12,429 bases of DNA, from contig CAJMNV010000054.1 in the NCBI GenBank assembly GCA_905214825.1, positions 1 to 12,429 of the forward strand, given 5' to 3'. The DNA is from an uncultured bacterium. Lineage in GTDB: Bacteria; Bacillota; Clostridia; Lachnospirales; Anaerotignaceae. Numbering within the stretch: position 1 is the first letter of the stretch; every line of letters starts with the position of its first letter. A model generated the notes under the pieces. That model was not told where the DNA came from, ran no database searches, and saw nothing but the letters and a program-made list of their open reading frames with translations. This document shows positions 6,437-12,429 of the stretch, piece by piece. The position numbers and the translations under genes are program-made.

Positions 6437-6694
6437 AAGACCATATTTTGATTTCTGCAAGCAAATGTATACAACCAAGCATATGAAAATTGGAAAAGAG
6501 ATGTTATGGAGAATGGTATATACAGAAAAAATCAAAAATCATAAAAAGCTGTTATGATAGGTGTGTTTCTTTTTCCATTCTTGTGCATGATGGTTTTTCC
6601 GATTGCCAATTTCAATCCAAATCATTCCTTAGACATGGGAATGGGAATGTGTTTGCCCAATATTATGAAAAAGATAAATATATATTTATCAAAA
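6437..6694 (+). other. Stretch with only weak short frames, possibly decayed coding sequence
   Basis: Two short plus-strand frames overlap by ATGA at 6554-6557: a frame ending at 6557 and one opening with MIGVFLFPFLCMMVFPIANF. Another frame reads YENWKRDVMENGIYRKNQKS and then stops. None has a good ribosome binding site, and the hydrophobic frame runs into the terminator at 6695. The text looks protein-like in short pieces that switch frame, as expected of a decaying gene, but I cannot name a family. It may equally be plain intergenic sequence. Confidence 0.3.
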
Positions 6695-6731
6695 CATAAA
6701 AAAGGCAAGTATTTTGCTTGCCTTTTTTATG
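6695..6731. terminator. Bidirectional terminator downstream of metK
   Basis: A perfect 15-bp stem (6695-6709 with 6717-6731) with GGCAAG/CTTGCC at the top and a 7-base loop is flanked by A6 and T6. It lies about 25 bases beyond the metK stop. It can also end transcripts of the plus-strand gene at 5897. Confidence 0.9.
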
Positions 6732-6756
6732 TTTGTATTTTTTGATGATTTTTTGA

Positions 6757-7929
6757 TTATTTTTTGAATACGTCTGTTTTGTCTGTTTTTTCCCAAGGCA
6801 AATCCAAATCGGTTCTGCCAAAATGCCCATAAGCCGCTACTTGTTTGTAAATGGGTCTTGTCAAATCGAAATTTTTGATGATTGCCGCAGGACGCAAGTC
6901 AAAGTTTTTCTGTACCAATGCAGTGATTTCTTCGTCAGATATTTTACCTGTGCCGTATGTGTTTACCAATATGGAAACAGGTTTTGCAACACCAATGGCA
7001 TATGCCAGCTGTACTTCACATTTTTTGGCAATGCCACTTGCAACAATATTTTTTGCAACATATCTTGCAGCATAGCAAGCAGAACGGTCTACTTTTGTGG
7101 GGTCTTTGCCACTGAATGCACCGCCGCCATGTGCTGCATAACCACCATATGTGTCAACGATGATTTTTCTGCCTGTCAAGCCGCTATCACCTTGTGGGCC
7201 GCCAATCACAAAACGTCCTGTGGGGTTGATATAATATTTTGTGTTTTCGTCCAGCAATTCAGGAGCGATAACTTTTTGTATCACTTGTTCGATGACATCT
7301 TTGCGGATTTGGTCTTGTGTGGCTTCGGGGTCATGTTGTGTGGAAACAACAACGGTATCAATTCTTGCAGGTTTGTCGTCAATGTATTCCACGGTTACCT
7401 GTGCTTTGCCATCAGGACGCAGATAAGACAATGTGCCGTTTTTGCGTACTTCTGCCAAACGTTTTGTCAATTTGTGTGCCAAAGAAATGGGCAATGGCAT
7501 CAATTCTTCTGTTTCGTCACAAGCAAAACCAAACATCATACCTTGATCACCTGCACCAGTGTCAAACTCGCTGTCATCTTCTCCAGTTTTGTTTTCCAAT
7601 GCTTTGTCTACACCCATTGCAATGTCAGGGGATTGTCCATGGATGGAGGTGATGACAGAGCAAGTTTCGCAGTCAAAACCATATTTTGCTCTATTGTAAC
7701 CGATTTGGTTGAGTGTATTTCTAACGATGGTTTCCACATCAACATAAGTGTTTGTTGTGATTTCACCCATGACAAATATGACACCTGTTGTGGTTGCGGT
7801 TTCGCATGCAACTCTTGCTTTGGGGTCTTTTGCCAATATGGTATCTAATATTGCATCTGAAATCTGGTCACAGATTTTATCGGGATGTCCTTCTGTTACG
7901 GACTCAGATGTGAATAATCTTCTGCTCAT
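6757..7929 (-). CDS. metK: S-adenosylmethionine synthetase (methionine adenosyltransferase)
   Basis: Makes S-adenosylmethionine from methionine and ATP in the cytoplasm, the methyl donor of the cell. The 390-residue product is full length for the family. Recognisable segments are TEGHPDK (12-18, ATP and Mg binding), GAGDQG (125-130, the methionine/ATP loop signature) and GGGAFSGKDPTKVDRS (268-283, the second family signature with phosphate-binding Lys). The ATG at 7929 follows AAAGGAGG at a slightly long spacing of 11 bases. Upstream lie a SAM-I riboswitch with a terminator and a consensus promoter, so expression should fall when SAM is plentiful. The identification is certain. Confidence 0.99.
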   Translation of the reverse strand: MSRRLFTSESVTEGHPDKICDQISDAILDTILAKDPKARVACETATTTGVIFVMGEITTNTYVDVETIVRNTLNQIGYNRAKYGFDCETCSVITSIHGQSPDIAMGVDKALENKTGEDDSEFDTGAGDQGMMFGFACDETEELMPLPISLAHKLTKRLAEVRKNGTLSYLRPDGKAQVTVEYIDDKPARIDTVVVSTQHDPEATQDQIRKDVIEQVIQKVIAPELLDENTKYYINPTGRFVIGGPQGDSGLTGRKIIVDTYGGYAAHGGGAFSGKDPTKVDRSACYAARYVAKNIVASGIAKKCEVQLAYAIGVAKPVSILVNTYGTGKISDEEITALVQKNFDLRPAAIIKNFDLTRPIYKQVAAYGHFGRTDLDLPWEKTDKTDVFKK

Positions 7930-7979
7930 AAAAATAATAGCCTCCTTTTACGATTCTTCATTTTTTCATGATATTGCAT

Positions 7980-8112
7980 AAAAAAAAAGCCGCAGGGCTT
8001 TTTTATTGTAGAACTCATCTTCCGCAAAAAATGCGGGGGAATTAGCACCGATGCGTAACCGCCGGTTGCTGGGTGTCATAGGGCCCTGTCCCTCAACCAC
8101 TCTTGATAAGAA
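7980..8112 (-). promoter_or_regulatory. SAM-I (S-box) riboswitch controlling metK
   Basis: Read on the minus strand, the leader has the SAM-I core: CTTATCAAGAG (upper end about 8110), GTGGTTGAGGGAC, CCTATGACACCCAGCAACC, then GGTGCTAATTCC, a P4 hairpin CCGCA...TGCGG, and GATGAG (8014-8019). GATGAG pairs with CTTATC to close P1. Downstream is a Rho-independent hairpin, AAAAAAGCC-CTGC-GGCTTTTTT followed by more T (7980-8005). Established behaviour of the class is that bound SAM stabilises P1 and lets this terminator form, shutting off metK. The terminator lies about 50 bases before the start codon. Confidence 0.97.
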
Positions 8113-8129
8113 TTTATGCAATTTTGTTT

Positions 8130-8158
8130 ATTGTAACAGTTTCTATTTATGCTGTCAA
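8130..8158 (-). promoter_or_regulatory. Strong sigma-A promoter of metK
   Basis: On the minus strand TTGACA (8153-8158, perfect -35) and TACAAT (8130-8135) are 17 bases apart. It lies just upstream of the riboswitch aptamer and 20 bases after the stop codon of the glycosylase gene. This is the best promoter match in the window. Confidence 0.88.
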
Positions 8159-8178
8159 CATATTTTTGAAAATTCCTA

Positions 8179-8679
8179 CTAATTTTGTAAGATTTTTAAT
8201 GCATCGCTCCAAAACAAAACCAAATCTGCAAAATGCCATGTAGCGTTGGCGGGGCTTGTGGAAGGCAATTTGACAATAGGGCGGTTTGTAATGGGGTATA
8301 GATATTTTTTGTATAGTTTTTCGGCAGTGGCTCCATTTGCAAATATGGGTATATCGCCTGTGGTTTGTAATATGGGTTGTAAGTTCACAGGGGTGACATC
8401 TTTGATGCTGCTGTCACTGCTGCCGATGATGTTACAACTGTCTACAACATCATAAATGGCAATGTGTTGCTGTAATAAAAAATCTATTTTTTGTTGCTTT
8501 GTTTGTGGAAGTGGTGCTTTACATACGGCGGAAAGCACTTTCCAAAAACGATTTTGTGGGTGTCCATAATAAAAATCGGTTTCTCTGGATTTGACAGATG
8601 GTACAGTACCCAATAACAACAAACGACTGTTTTTATCATATATAGGTGGGAATGTGTGTTTTACAAAAGTTGCTTCCAA
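8179..8679 (-). CDS. DNA-deoxyinosine (hypoxanthine) glycosylase, uracil-DNA glycosylase superfamily
   Basis: A base-excision repair enzyme predicted to remove hypoxanthine formed by adenine deamination (the TIGR04274-type, MUG-related branch). The 166-residue product carries LLLLGTVPSVKS (20-31, the active-site loop equivalent to UDG motif A), then FYYGHPQNRFW (36-46), typical of this branch, and LPSTSPANA (138-146, UDG motif B with the Ser-Pro-Ala loop). A longer frame opens with ATG at 8718, but AAAAGGAGTG (8686-8695) lies 6 bases upstream of a TTG at 8677-8679 (9 counting from its AGGAG core). A start there gives the usual MEATF...FPPIYD N-terminus, so TTG is preferred. No terminator follows, so read-through toward metK would meet the riboswitch. 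The exact base specificity is inferred from the family. Confidence 0.85.
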   Translation of the reverse strand: MEATFVKHTFPPIYDKNSRLLLLGTVPSVKSRETDFYYGHPQNRFWKVLSAVCKAPLPQTKQQKIDFLLQQHIAIYDVVDSCNIIGSSDSSIKDVTPVNLQPILQTTGDIPIFANGATAEKLYKKYLYPITNRPIVKLPSTSPANATWHFADLVLFWSDALKILQN

Positions 8680-8706
8680 ATATATCACTCCTTTTGTTAC
8701 GACTGT

Positions 8707-8712
8707 ATCATA
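8707..8712 (-). promoter_or_regulatory. Candidate -10 box of the glycosylase gene
   Basis: TATGAT on the minus strand lies about 12 bases before the ribosome binding site. There is no good -35 at 17 bases (AACCAT only). If it is used, transcription would begin near 8700, downstream of the ATG at 8718, which supports the TTG start. Confidence 0.35.
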
Positions 8713-8822
8713 AAACATGGAAAAAAGCCATGGTTTGAAAAAAAGTATTTATGAAAAAAGGGTTGAAAACAAAGGGTTTTTCATTGTTTCCAAAAAAAAT
8801 AAAAAATTTTTTAAAAAAATAT

Positions 8823-8850
8823 GGAACTTTTTGAAATGTGCCTCGTCTGA
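8823..8850 (+). promoter_or_regulatory. Candidate ECF-sigma promoter of the stalk-domain gene
   Basis: GGAAC (8823-8827), a 16-base spacer and CGTC (8844-8847), followed by TGATA. The AAC-N16-CGTC layout matches the pattern of Bacillota ECF sigma factors such as SigM and SigV. The A/T-only tract just upstream (about 8790-8822) could act as an UP element. A sigma-A reading (TTGAAA at 8831) has no -10 at correct spacing. It lies about 80 bases before the start codon. Confidence 0.5.
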
Positions 8851-8931
8851 TACAACATAAGCAACAAACAACAAAGAAAATAAAAAATAAATGTATATTT
8901 GAAAAGATATGATTTTTAGGAGGTCATGAAT

Positions 8932-9882
8932 ATGAAAAAAAATATGAATAAAACAATCGCAATGGCTTTGGCTCTGGCAGTGGTAGGTAGCACAGCAGCT
9001 TATGCAGCAGGAACAGAAAAAGCAACAACAAATACAACAACAAATCAAGATGTGTCTGTGGAACAAACAGAAAATGCACAAGCAGAAGTTGAAACTGGTT
9101 ACATCACAAACACAGGCAAAGTGACAGAAATTGAAAATACAGAAGATGGCAACAAAGTTGTGACAATCGAAAATCAAAATGGCGGATTACGTTTCGTGGT
9201 ATCTGCTACAACCATGATTGTAGACAGAGTAACAAATGAAGTCATTACTGCGGACAAATTGACAAAAGATATGCAAGTAAGCGTTGTATATGATGCCATG
9301 AGTCCTATGGGTATGAGCTTACCCCCTTACTTGGGCAATGTGACAGCGGTGGTTGCAAATGCGGACAAAGGCAATGTTTGTGTGGGTATGTTCAATAATG
9401 AATTGGTAAATGAAAAAGAAAAACTGCAACTGAATGTGGAAAAAGAAACAAAAGTATTGACAACATTGGGTACAAAAATGATTTTGGGTGCAGAAGACAT
9501 CAAAGGTAAAAATGCAGTGGTATTTTATGATGCAACAACAAGAAGTATCCCTGCACAGACATCTCCTTCTTTGGTATTGTTGTTGGAAGAAAAAGAAGCT
9601 GTTGTAGAAGAAGCACCAGCAGAAGCACAAGTAGCAAAAGTAAAAACAGAAGCAAAAAGCGTTGTATTGCGTGATGCAGCAATGGCAAAAGGCTACAAAG
9701 TAATATGGAAAGGCAAAGCAGAACCTGTTGTATTGGAAAAAGATGGTCAAATCTCTGAAATTACAATCGGTAGTGCAACATATGTGGTGGAAGGCGACAT
9801 GGCAATGAAAGCAAGTATGCCTGCACAACTGAAAGATGGCGTGTTGTATGTTTCTTCCGAAGTGATTGACAACTTAAAATAA
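8932..9882 (+). CDS. Secreted stalk-domain (copper amine oxidase N-terminal-like) protein
   Basis: A 316-residue predicted surface or secreted protein of unknown precise role. Residues 1-26 are a clear signal peptide ending AYAA. Residues 27-55 are a Thr/Asn/Gln/Glu-rich linker. Two related domains follow (about 86-141 and 165-218), each with the pattern T-x5-10-I-x-A-x2-(K/I)-x-K-x-(M/N)-x-V-x-(V/F)-YDA, then a Pro-containing stretch and a hydrophobic strand. After a Glu/Ala/Lys-rich linker, residues 243-316 form the stalk fold (VVLRDAAMAKGY, then ITIGSATYVVEGD, then GVLYVSSEVIDNL). These stalk modules are common in Clostridia surface proteins and are named for copper amine oxidase homology, with no enzyme activity implied. 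AGGAGG (8918-8923) is 8 bases from the ATG at 8932 but only 2 from the ATG at 8926, so 8932 is chosen. Confidence 0.82.
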   Translation: MKKNMNKTIAMALALAVVGSTAAYAAGTEKATTNTTTNQDVSVEQTENAQAEVETGYITNTGKVTEIENTEDGNKVVTIENQNGGLRFVVSATTMIVDRVTNEVITADKLTKDMQVSVVYDAMSPMGMSLPPYLGNVTAVVANADKGNVCVGMFNNELVNEKEKLQLNVEKETKVLTTLGTKMILGAEDIKGKNAVVFYDATTRSIPAQTSPSLVLLLEEKEAVVEEAPAEAQVAKVKTEAKSVVLRDAAMAKGYKVIWKGKAEPVVLEKDGQISEITIGSATYVVEGDMAMKASMPAQLKDGVLYVSSEVIDNLK

Positions 9883-9915
9883 GCCCCTTACTTATTATGC
9901 CTATAATATATTTAC

Positions 9916-9959
9916 AAAAATAAAGAGAAATGCTGAAATCAGCATTTCTCTTTATTTTT
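9916..9959. terminator. Bidirectional terminator between the stalk gene and the LtaS-like gene
   Basis: A perfect 16-bp stem (9921-9936 with 9939-9954), extended by A5/T5, with GCTGA/TCAGC at the top. It begins 34 bases after the stalk gene's stop and overlaps the last codons of the converging gene by two bases, so it serves both. Confidence 0.92.
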
Positions 9960-11835
9960 ATTTTTTGTCAAATAAAATATAATATTGCCAGCCTTTTAAG
10001 AAATTTAATTTCTCTGATATATCTGCGGGCAATTCGGTTGTATAATTGCCATCAATGTCTACATGGTATTGGTTGGACAATACAGGGTATTGTTTCCGCA
10101 TTTCATTTATATGTGTATACAGTGGAGAAAGTCCGTCCATACCTGCAAGCTCTGTTGCCAAAGCACCCAGATAAAAAGAGCTGATGATGCCGTTTTCTGG
10201 CAAATTTGCTGCTTCTTTTTGCTGTTGGAAGTTACAAATTTCTGCGGCACTGTCATTCGCCCATATCAAAAATGGTGTTTCGTACATTGCAAGCTGTTCT
10301 TGTGGTGTGCCATTTGCATTGATGGGATAATCCAAAATATCAAAAAATGTCATACCATTTGTAAACCCTGGCAAATGGTCACCAAAATAAATCACAATGA
10401 TTGGTTCTTCACTATTTTGGGCATAATCTGTCAAACGTTTTAATTGTGCATCACTATCTGCAATACCATGGAAATATTGTGTCAATAAATCGCTTTCTTC
10501 TGCGGTCAATGCAATATCTGTGTCAAAATTTTGTTCCAATGGACCAAATTTATGTTCATATGGCCCATGGTTTTGTATGGTTGTGGTAAAAGAAAACAAC
10601 GGGTTTTCGGAAGAAGCAATGTGTTCTTCTAACACAGATATGAGTTTATCAAATGTAGCCTCTTCATTGATATAACCACCTATACTTTGTGTTTCAGGGT
10701 CGAAAGAGTCTTCCAAGAAATAGCTGGTTTCAAATCCCATATGCGAAAATACATTTTGTCGATTGTAAAACCAAGCATATCCTGGATGTATGGAAACAGT
10801 ATCATAGCCGATTTTTGAAAGACGACGAGGCAAAGCATCAATATCATGATGTATAAAATGATAAGATGGCAATGGTGTATGTAAAAATTTTGTGGGCAGC
10901 CCAGTCAATGTGTCATATTCTGTGTTGGAAGTACCGCCACCATAATTGGGTACTATGATGTGCCCACTGACAGCATTTTTGTCTGCACAAAGTTCTTTAA
11001 AATGTGCCATAGGGTCAATATGACCATCAAAAGAAATATGTTCGTTTTCGCTCAAATCAGAATAGGCTTCACCCATAATCATGACAATATGTGGTTTTGT
11101 TTGTATCTGTGTTGTTTTTGCATTATATATGGCATCGTATTTTGATTTTTGATATTGCTTGGGTGGGTCTATGTGGCTGATGTTTAATTGATGGAAAAAA
11201 GAATACACCAATCCACGGCTGTTGTATTGATTGACTTGAAAATATGGATTTTCAATGATAGCGTAAGTATCATACAAATCTTTGTTGTCATAAACAGCTT
11301 GATTGCAGATACCACCAAACACAACCAATGGTAATAACGCAATGCCTCTTTGTTTCCAAGATGGTACCGCATTTTGACTGCATAAAAAAGACAACACAAA
11401 TAAAACCAATAAAAGCAAAATACCAAAAACAATCAATAAAATGCGAAAAAATGGGAATGTTTTTATGATAGAAAATACTTCTTTTACCAATGTCAAATCT
11501 GTGGGCAAAAGTGGTTCTTGTCGCAAAGATATTTTGATTTTATCTGCTACTGAAAATAATATCCATATCCCATTGACAAAAAATGCTGAAAAAACAGCTC
11601 TTGCAGAAATGAGATAAACAACACACACAGCCAAAAAAGCTGGAAAAAAGTTCCATAATATCAGCGAAGGTTGCGAAAAGAATATATGTGCAACTTCGGA
11701 ACGATTTGTGGTTGGAATATAAAGTGAAAGAAATGTGGCAAGCGATGCACTACAAAACAAAAACAATAGAATATAACGTTGTTTTTGAAAATAGCGACAC
11801 TGCATCATTTTTTGTTTACATTGTTCAAAAAACAA
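9958..11835 (-). CDS. LtaS-like membrane phosphoglycerol transferase / sulfatase-family protein
   Basis: A 625-residue membrane enzyme of the lipoteichoic acid synthase/alkaline phosphatase superfamily, expected to transfer glycerophosphate (or a related headgroup) onto a surface polymer or lipid outside the cell. Five membrane helices are predicted near residues 21-40, 58-77, 79-97, 129-152 and 163-178, then an extracytoplasmic sulfatase domain from about 245. By analogy with S. aureus LtaS (Glu255, Thr300, His416, Asp475, His476), the matching residues are Glu256 in MGEAYSDL, nucleophile Thr302 in GGGTSNTEYDTLTG, His423 in NHGPY, and Asp486-His487 in FGDH. The start is TTG at 11833-11835, 7 bases after AGGAGG (11843-11848). 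The first in-frame ATG lies 27 bases further in without such a site. The polymer made cannot be read from sequence; close relatives act on other glycolipids too. Confidence 0.88.
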   Translation of the reverse strand: MFFEQCKQKMMQCRYFQKQRYILLFLFCSASLATFLSLYIPTTNRSEVAHIFFSQPSLILWNFFPAFLAVCVVYLISARAVFSAFFVNGIWILFSVADKIKISLRQEPLLPTDLTLVKEVFSIIKTFPFFRILLIVFGILLLLVLFVLSFLCSQNAVPSWKQRGIALLPLVVFGGICNQAVYDNKDLYDTYAIIENPYFQVNQYNSRGLVYSFFHQLNISHIDPPKQYQKSKYDAIYNAKTTQIQTKPHIVMIMGEAYSDLSENEHISFDGHIDPMAHFKELCADKNAVSGHIIVPNYGGGTSNTEYDTLTGLPTKFLHTPLPSYHFIHHDIDALPRRLSKIGYDTVSIHPGYAWFYNRQNVFSHMGFETSYFLEDSFDPETQSIGGYINEEATFDKLISVLEEHIASSENPLFSFTTTIQNHGPYEHKFGPLEQNFDTDIALTAEESDLLTQYFHGIADSDAQLKRLTDYAQNSEEPIIVIYFGDHLPGFTNGMTFFDILDYPINANGTPQEQLAMYETPFLIWANDSAAEICNFQQQKEAANLPENGIISSFYLGALATELAGMDGLSPLYTHINEMRKQYPVLSNQYHVDIDGNYTTELPADISEKLNFLKGWQYYILFDKK

Positions 11836-11905
11836 AGAAAAACCTCCTTATTTACATATATTTACATATTTATGTTTTGTCAAAAATATTGTTTATAATT
11901 TCGGT

Positions 11906-11934
11906 ATTATACGAGATTTTATAAAAAAAGTAAA
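11906..11934 (-). promoter_or_regulatory. Sigma-A-type promoter of the LtaS-like gene
   Basis: On the minus strand TTTACT (11929-11934) and a perfect TATAAT (11906-11911) are 17 bases apart. They lie about 70 bases upstream of the TTG start, leaving an AT-rich leader. Confidence 0.65.
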
Positions 11935-12032
11935 GAAACTGATGATAGAAAAGTCGTAATTTTAAGAAAAAAATCGCTTTTTTTATGGGGGAAATCGTGT
12001 ATAATAAAAAGAGTTTGTCAAATAAAGGGCAA

Positions 12033-12047
12033 ACATTGTCACAATGT
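12033..12047. promoter_or_regulatory. Palindrome over the -35 box, possible operator
   Basis: ACATTGT-C-ACAATGT is a perfect inverted repeat with 7-base arms and a 1-base centre. It fully covers the -35 hexamer (12036-12041) of the glutamine-rich gene's promoter. The shape suits a dimeric repressor site. The regulator is unknown, and a repeat of this size may also arise by chance in AT-rich DNA. Confidence 0.4.
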
Positions 12048-12064
12048 GTTAGATTTGATATAAT
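12036..12064 (+). promoter_or_regulatory. Sigma-A-type promoter of the glutamine-rich gene
   Basis: TTGTCA (12036-12041) and a perfect TATAAT (12059-12064) are exactly 17 bases apart, 55 bases before the start codon. A second TATAAT at 12000-12005 lacks a good -35. Confidence 0.75.
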
Positions 12065-12119
12065 AAATCAATTATAGGTTTGGAAAAGAACGGAAATCTT
12101 TTTAGGAGAAGTCATCACC

Positions 12120-12429
12120 ATGTCAGAAAATAAAATAGATTATGGACGCAAACAGCAACAGACTGTTTTGCCACAATATAAGCAAAGTCCAAAAGGCCCT
12201 AGACAGACAAGGCACTATGAAGAATATAAACAAGCAGAAAAACAACGACAGATGCAGGCAGAGCAACAACGACAACAAATGGAACGTAAAAACCAAATGT
12301 TGGAAAAACAGCGACAAATACAACTGTTGCAACAGGTAGAACATAAAAATCAGATACAGCAACAACAGCAACAACAAATGGAACGCAGAAACCAGATGCA
12401 GCAAAAACAAAAACAAATACAGCAGCAAA
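12120..12429 (+). CDS. Glutamine-rich, probably coiled-coil protein, N-terminal part (3' end outside window)
   Basis: The first 103 codons of an open frame that leaves the window. The ATG at 12120 follows TTTTTAGGAGAAG (from about 12099) at suitable spacing. The protein begins MSENKIDYGRKQQQTVLPQY, then turns into an almost pure Gln/Lys/Arg/Met/Glu helix with related blocks: QMERKNQMLEKQRQIQ (from residue 53), QVEHKNQI (from 72) and QMERRNQMQQKQKQIQ (from 86). There is no signal peptide or membrane helix so far, so this part should be cytoplasmic. The periodic Met/Ile/Leu among Gln and charged residues suggests a long helix or coiled coil. I do not recognise the family. The defining domain may lie beyond the window. 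Coding is supported by the promoter, ribosome binding site and uninterrupted frame. Confidence 0.75.
   Translation, partial: MSENKIDYGRKQQQTVLPQYKQSPKGPRQTRHYEEYKQAEKQRQMQAEQQRQQMERKNQMLEKQRQIQLLQQVEHKNQIQQQQQQQMERRNQMQQKQKQIQQQ

Noticed and set aside
6823..7848. A 341-codon plus-strand open frame
   Set aside because: It lies wholly opposite metK, is extremely rich in Cys and Phe, has no ribosome binding site and is plainly the mirror of a conserved gene.
8713..8738. Imperfect hairpin AAACATGG / CCATGGTTT upstream of the glycosylase gene
   Set aside because: It needs a bulge, has only short pairing and no U tract, and overlaps the candidate promoter. It was not strong enough to list as a terminator or operator.
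9319..9828. A Cys/Phe-rich minus-strand frame of 169 codons
   Set aside because: It lies opposite the stalk-domain gene, and its composition is typical of the antisense of Lys/Glu/Thr/Ala codons.
11935..11958. GAAAC-N15-CGTA, a possible SigW-type ECF promoter in the divergent region
   Set aside because: The spacing is one base short of the usual 16, and a better sigma-A promoter stands closer to the gene.
12123..12428. A Leu/Phe-rich minus-strand frame that looks like a membrane protein
   Set aside because: The Leu runs are the antisense of CAG/CAA glutamine codons in the plus-strand gene, which has the promoter and ribosome binding site.
12200..12429. CAA/CAG-rich repeats read as a possible CRISPR or satellite array
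   Set aside because: The units are irregular, in frame with an open gene and lack constant spacers.

Overview
The window comes from a low-GC Gram-positive bacterium, most likely an anaerobe of the class Clostridia (Lachnospiraceae-like). Four things point there: strong AGGAGG-type ribosome binding sites, a SAM-I (S-box) riboswitch in front of metK, an LtaS-type polymerase together with a PdaC-like deacetylase and a stalk-domain secreted protein, and a flavodoxin/4Fe-4S fusion (EFR1 family) typical of anaerobes. Taxonomy is inferred from gene content only.

Layout, left to right. (1) The 3' part of a Cu(I) P1B-type ATPase (copA). Its reading frame runs without a stop into a complete CopZ-like chaperone, which has its own internal ribosome binding site and ATG. 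(2) A converging dusB (tRNA-dihydrouridine synthase) that shares a two-way terminator with copA. (3) About 830 bases with no intact gene. They hold the dusB promoter, the decayed remnant of a DNA-alkylation-repair (AlkD-like) gene on the minus strand, and the promoter of the next gene. (4) A short DtxR/MntR-family metalloregulator. (5) On the minus strand, a tightly coupled pair: an EFR1-family flavodoxin-ferredoxin and a secreted PdaC-like peptidoglycan deacetylase. (6) A membrane-anchored protein of unknown function, followed by about 260 bases of possibly decayed sequence. (7) On the minus strand, metK with its SAM-I riboswitch and an excellent promoter, preceded by a DNA-deoxyinosine (hypoxanthine) glycosylase gene that probably starts with TTG. 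(8) A secreted stalk-domain protein on the plus strand, behind a candidate ECF-sigma promoter. (9) On the minus strand, an LtaS-like membrane phosphoglycerol transferase/sulfatase with a TTG start. (10) Diverging from it, the start of a glutamine-rich coiled-coil protein cut by the window end.

The genes are mostly single-gene units in alternating orientation. Each of the four convergent gene pairs shares one symmetrical A-stem-T terminator. Functionally this is a housekeeping and envelope neighbourhood: copper export, metal regulation, tRNA modification, SAM synthesis, DNA repair, peptidoglycan deacetylation, teichoic-acid-like polymer synthesis and a cell-surface stalk protein. I see no phage, transposon, CRISPR array or defence island. 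The observations most worth checking are the copA/copZ nested or fused arrangement, the ECF-like promoter of the stalk protein, the coupled EFR1-deacetylase operon, the alkD remnant, and the glutamine-rich gene with a palindrome over its -35 box. None of these is clearly a new biological system.
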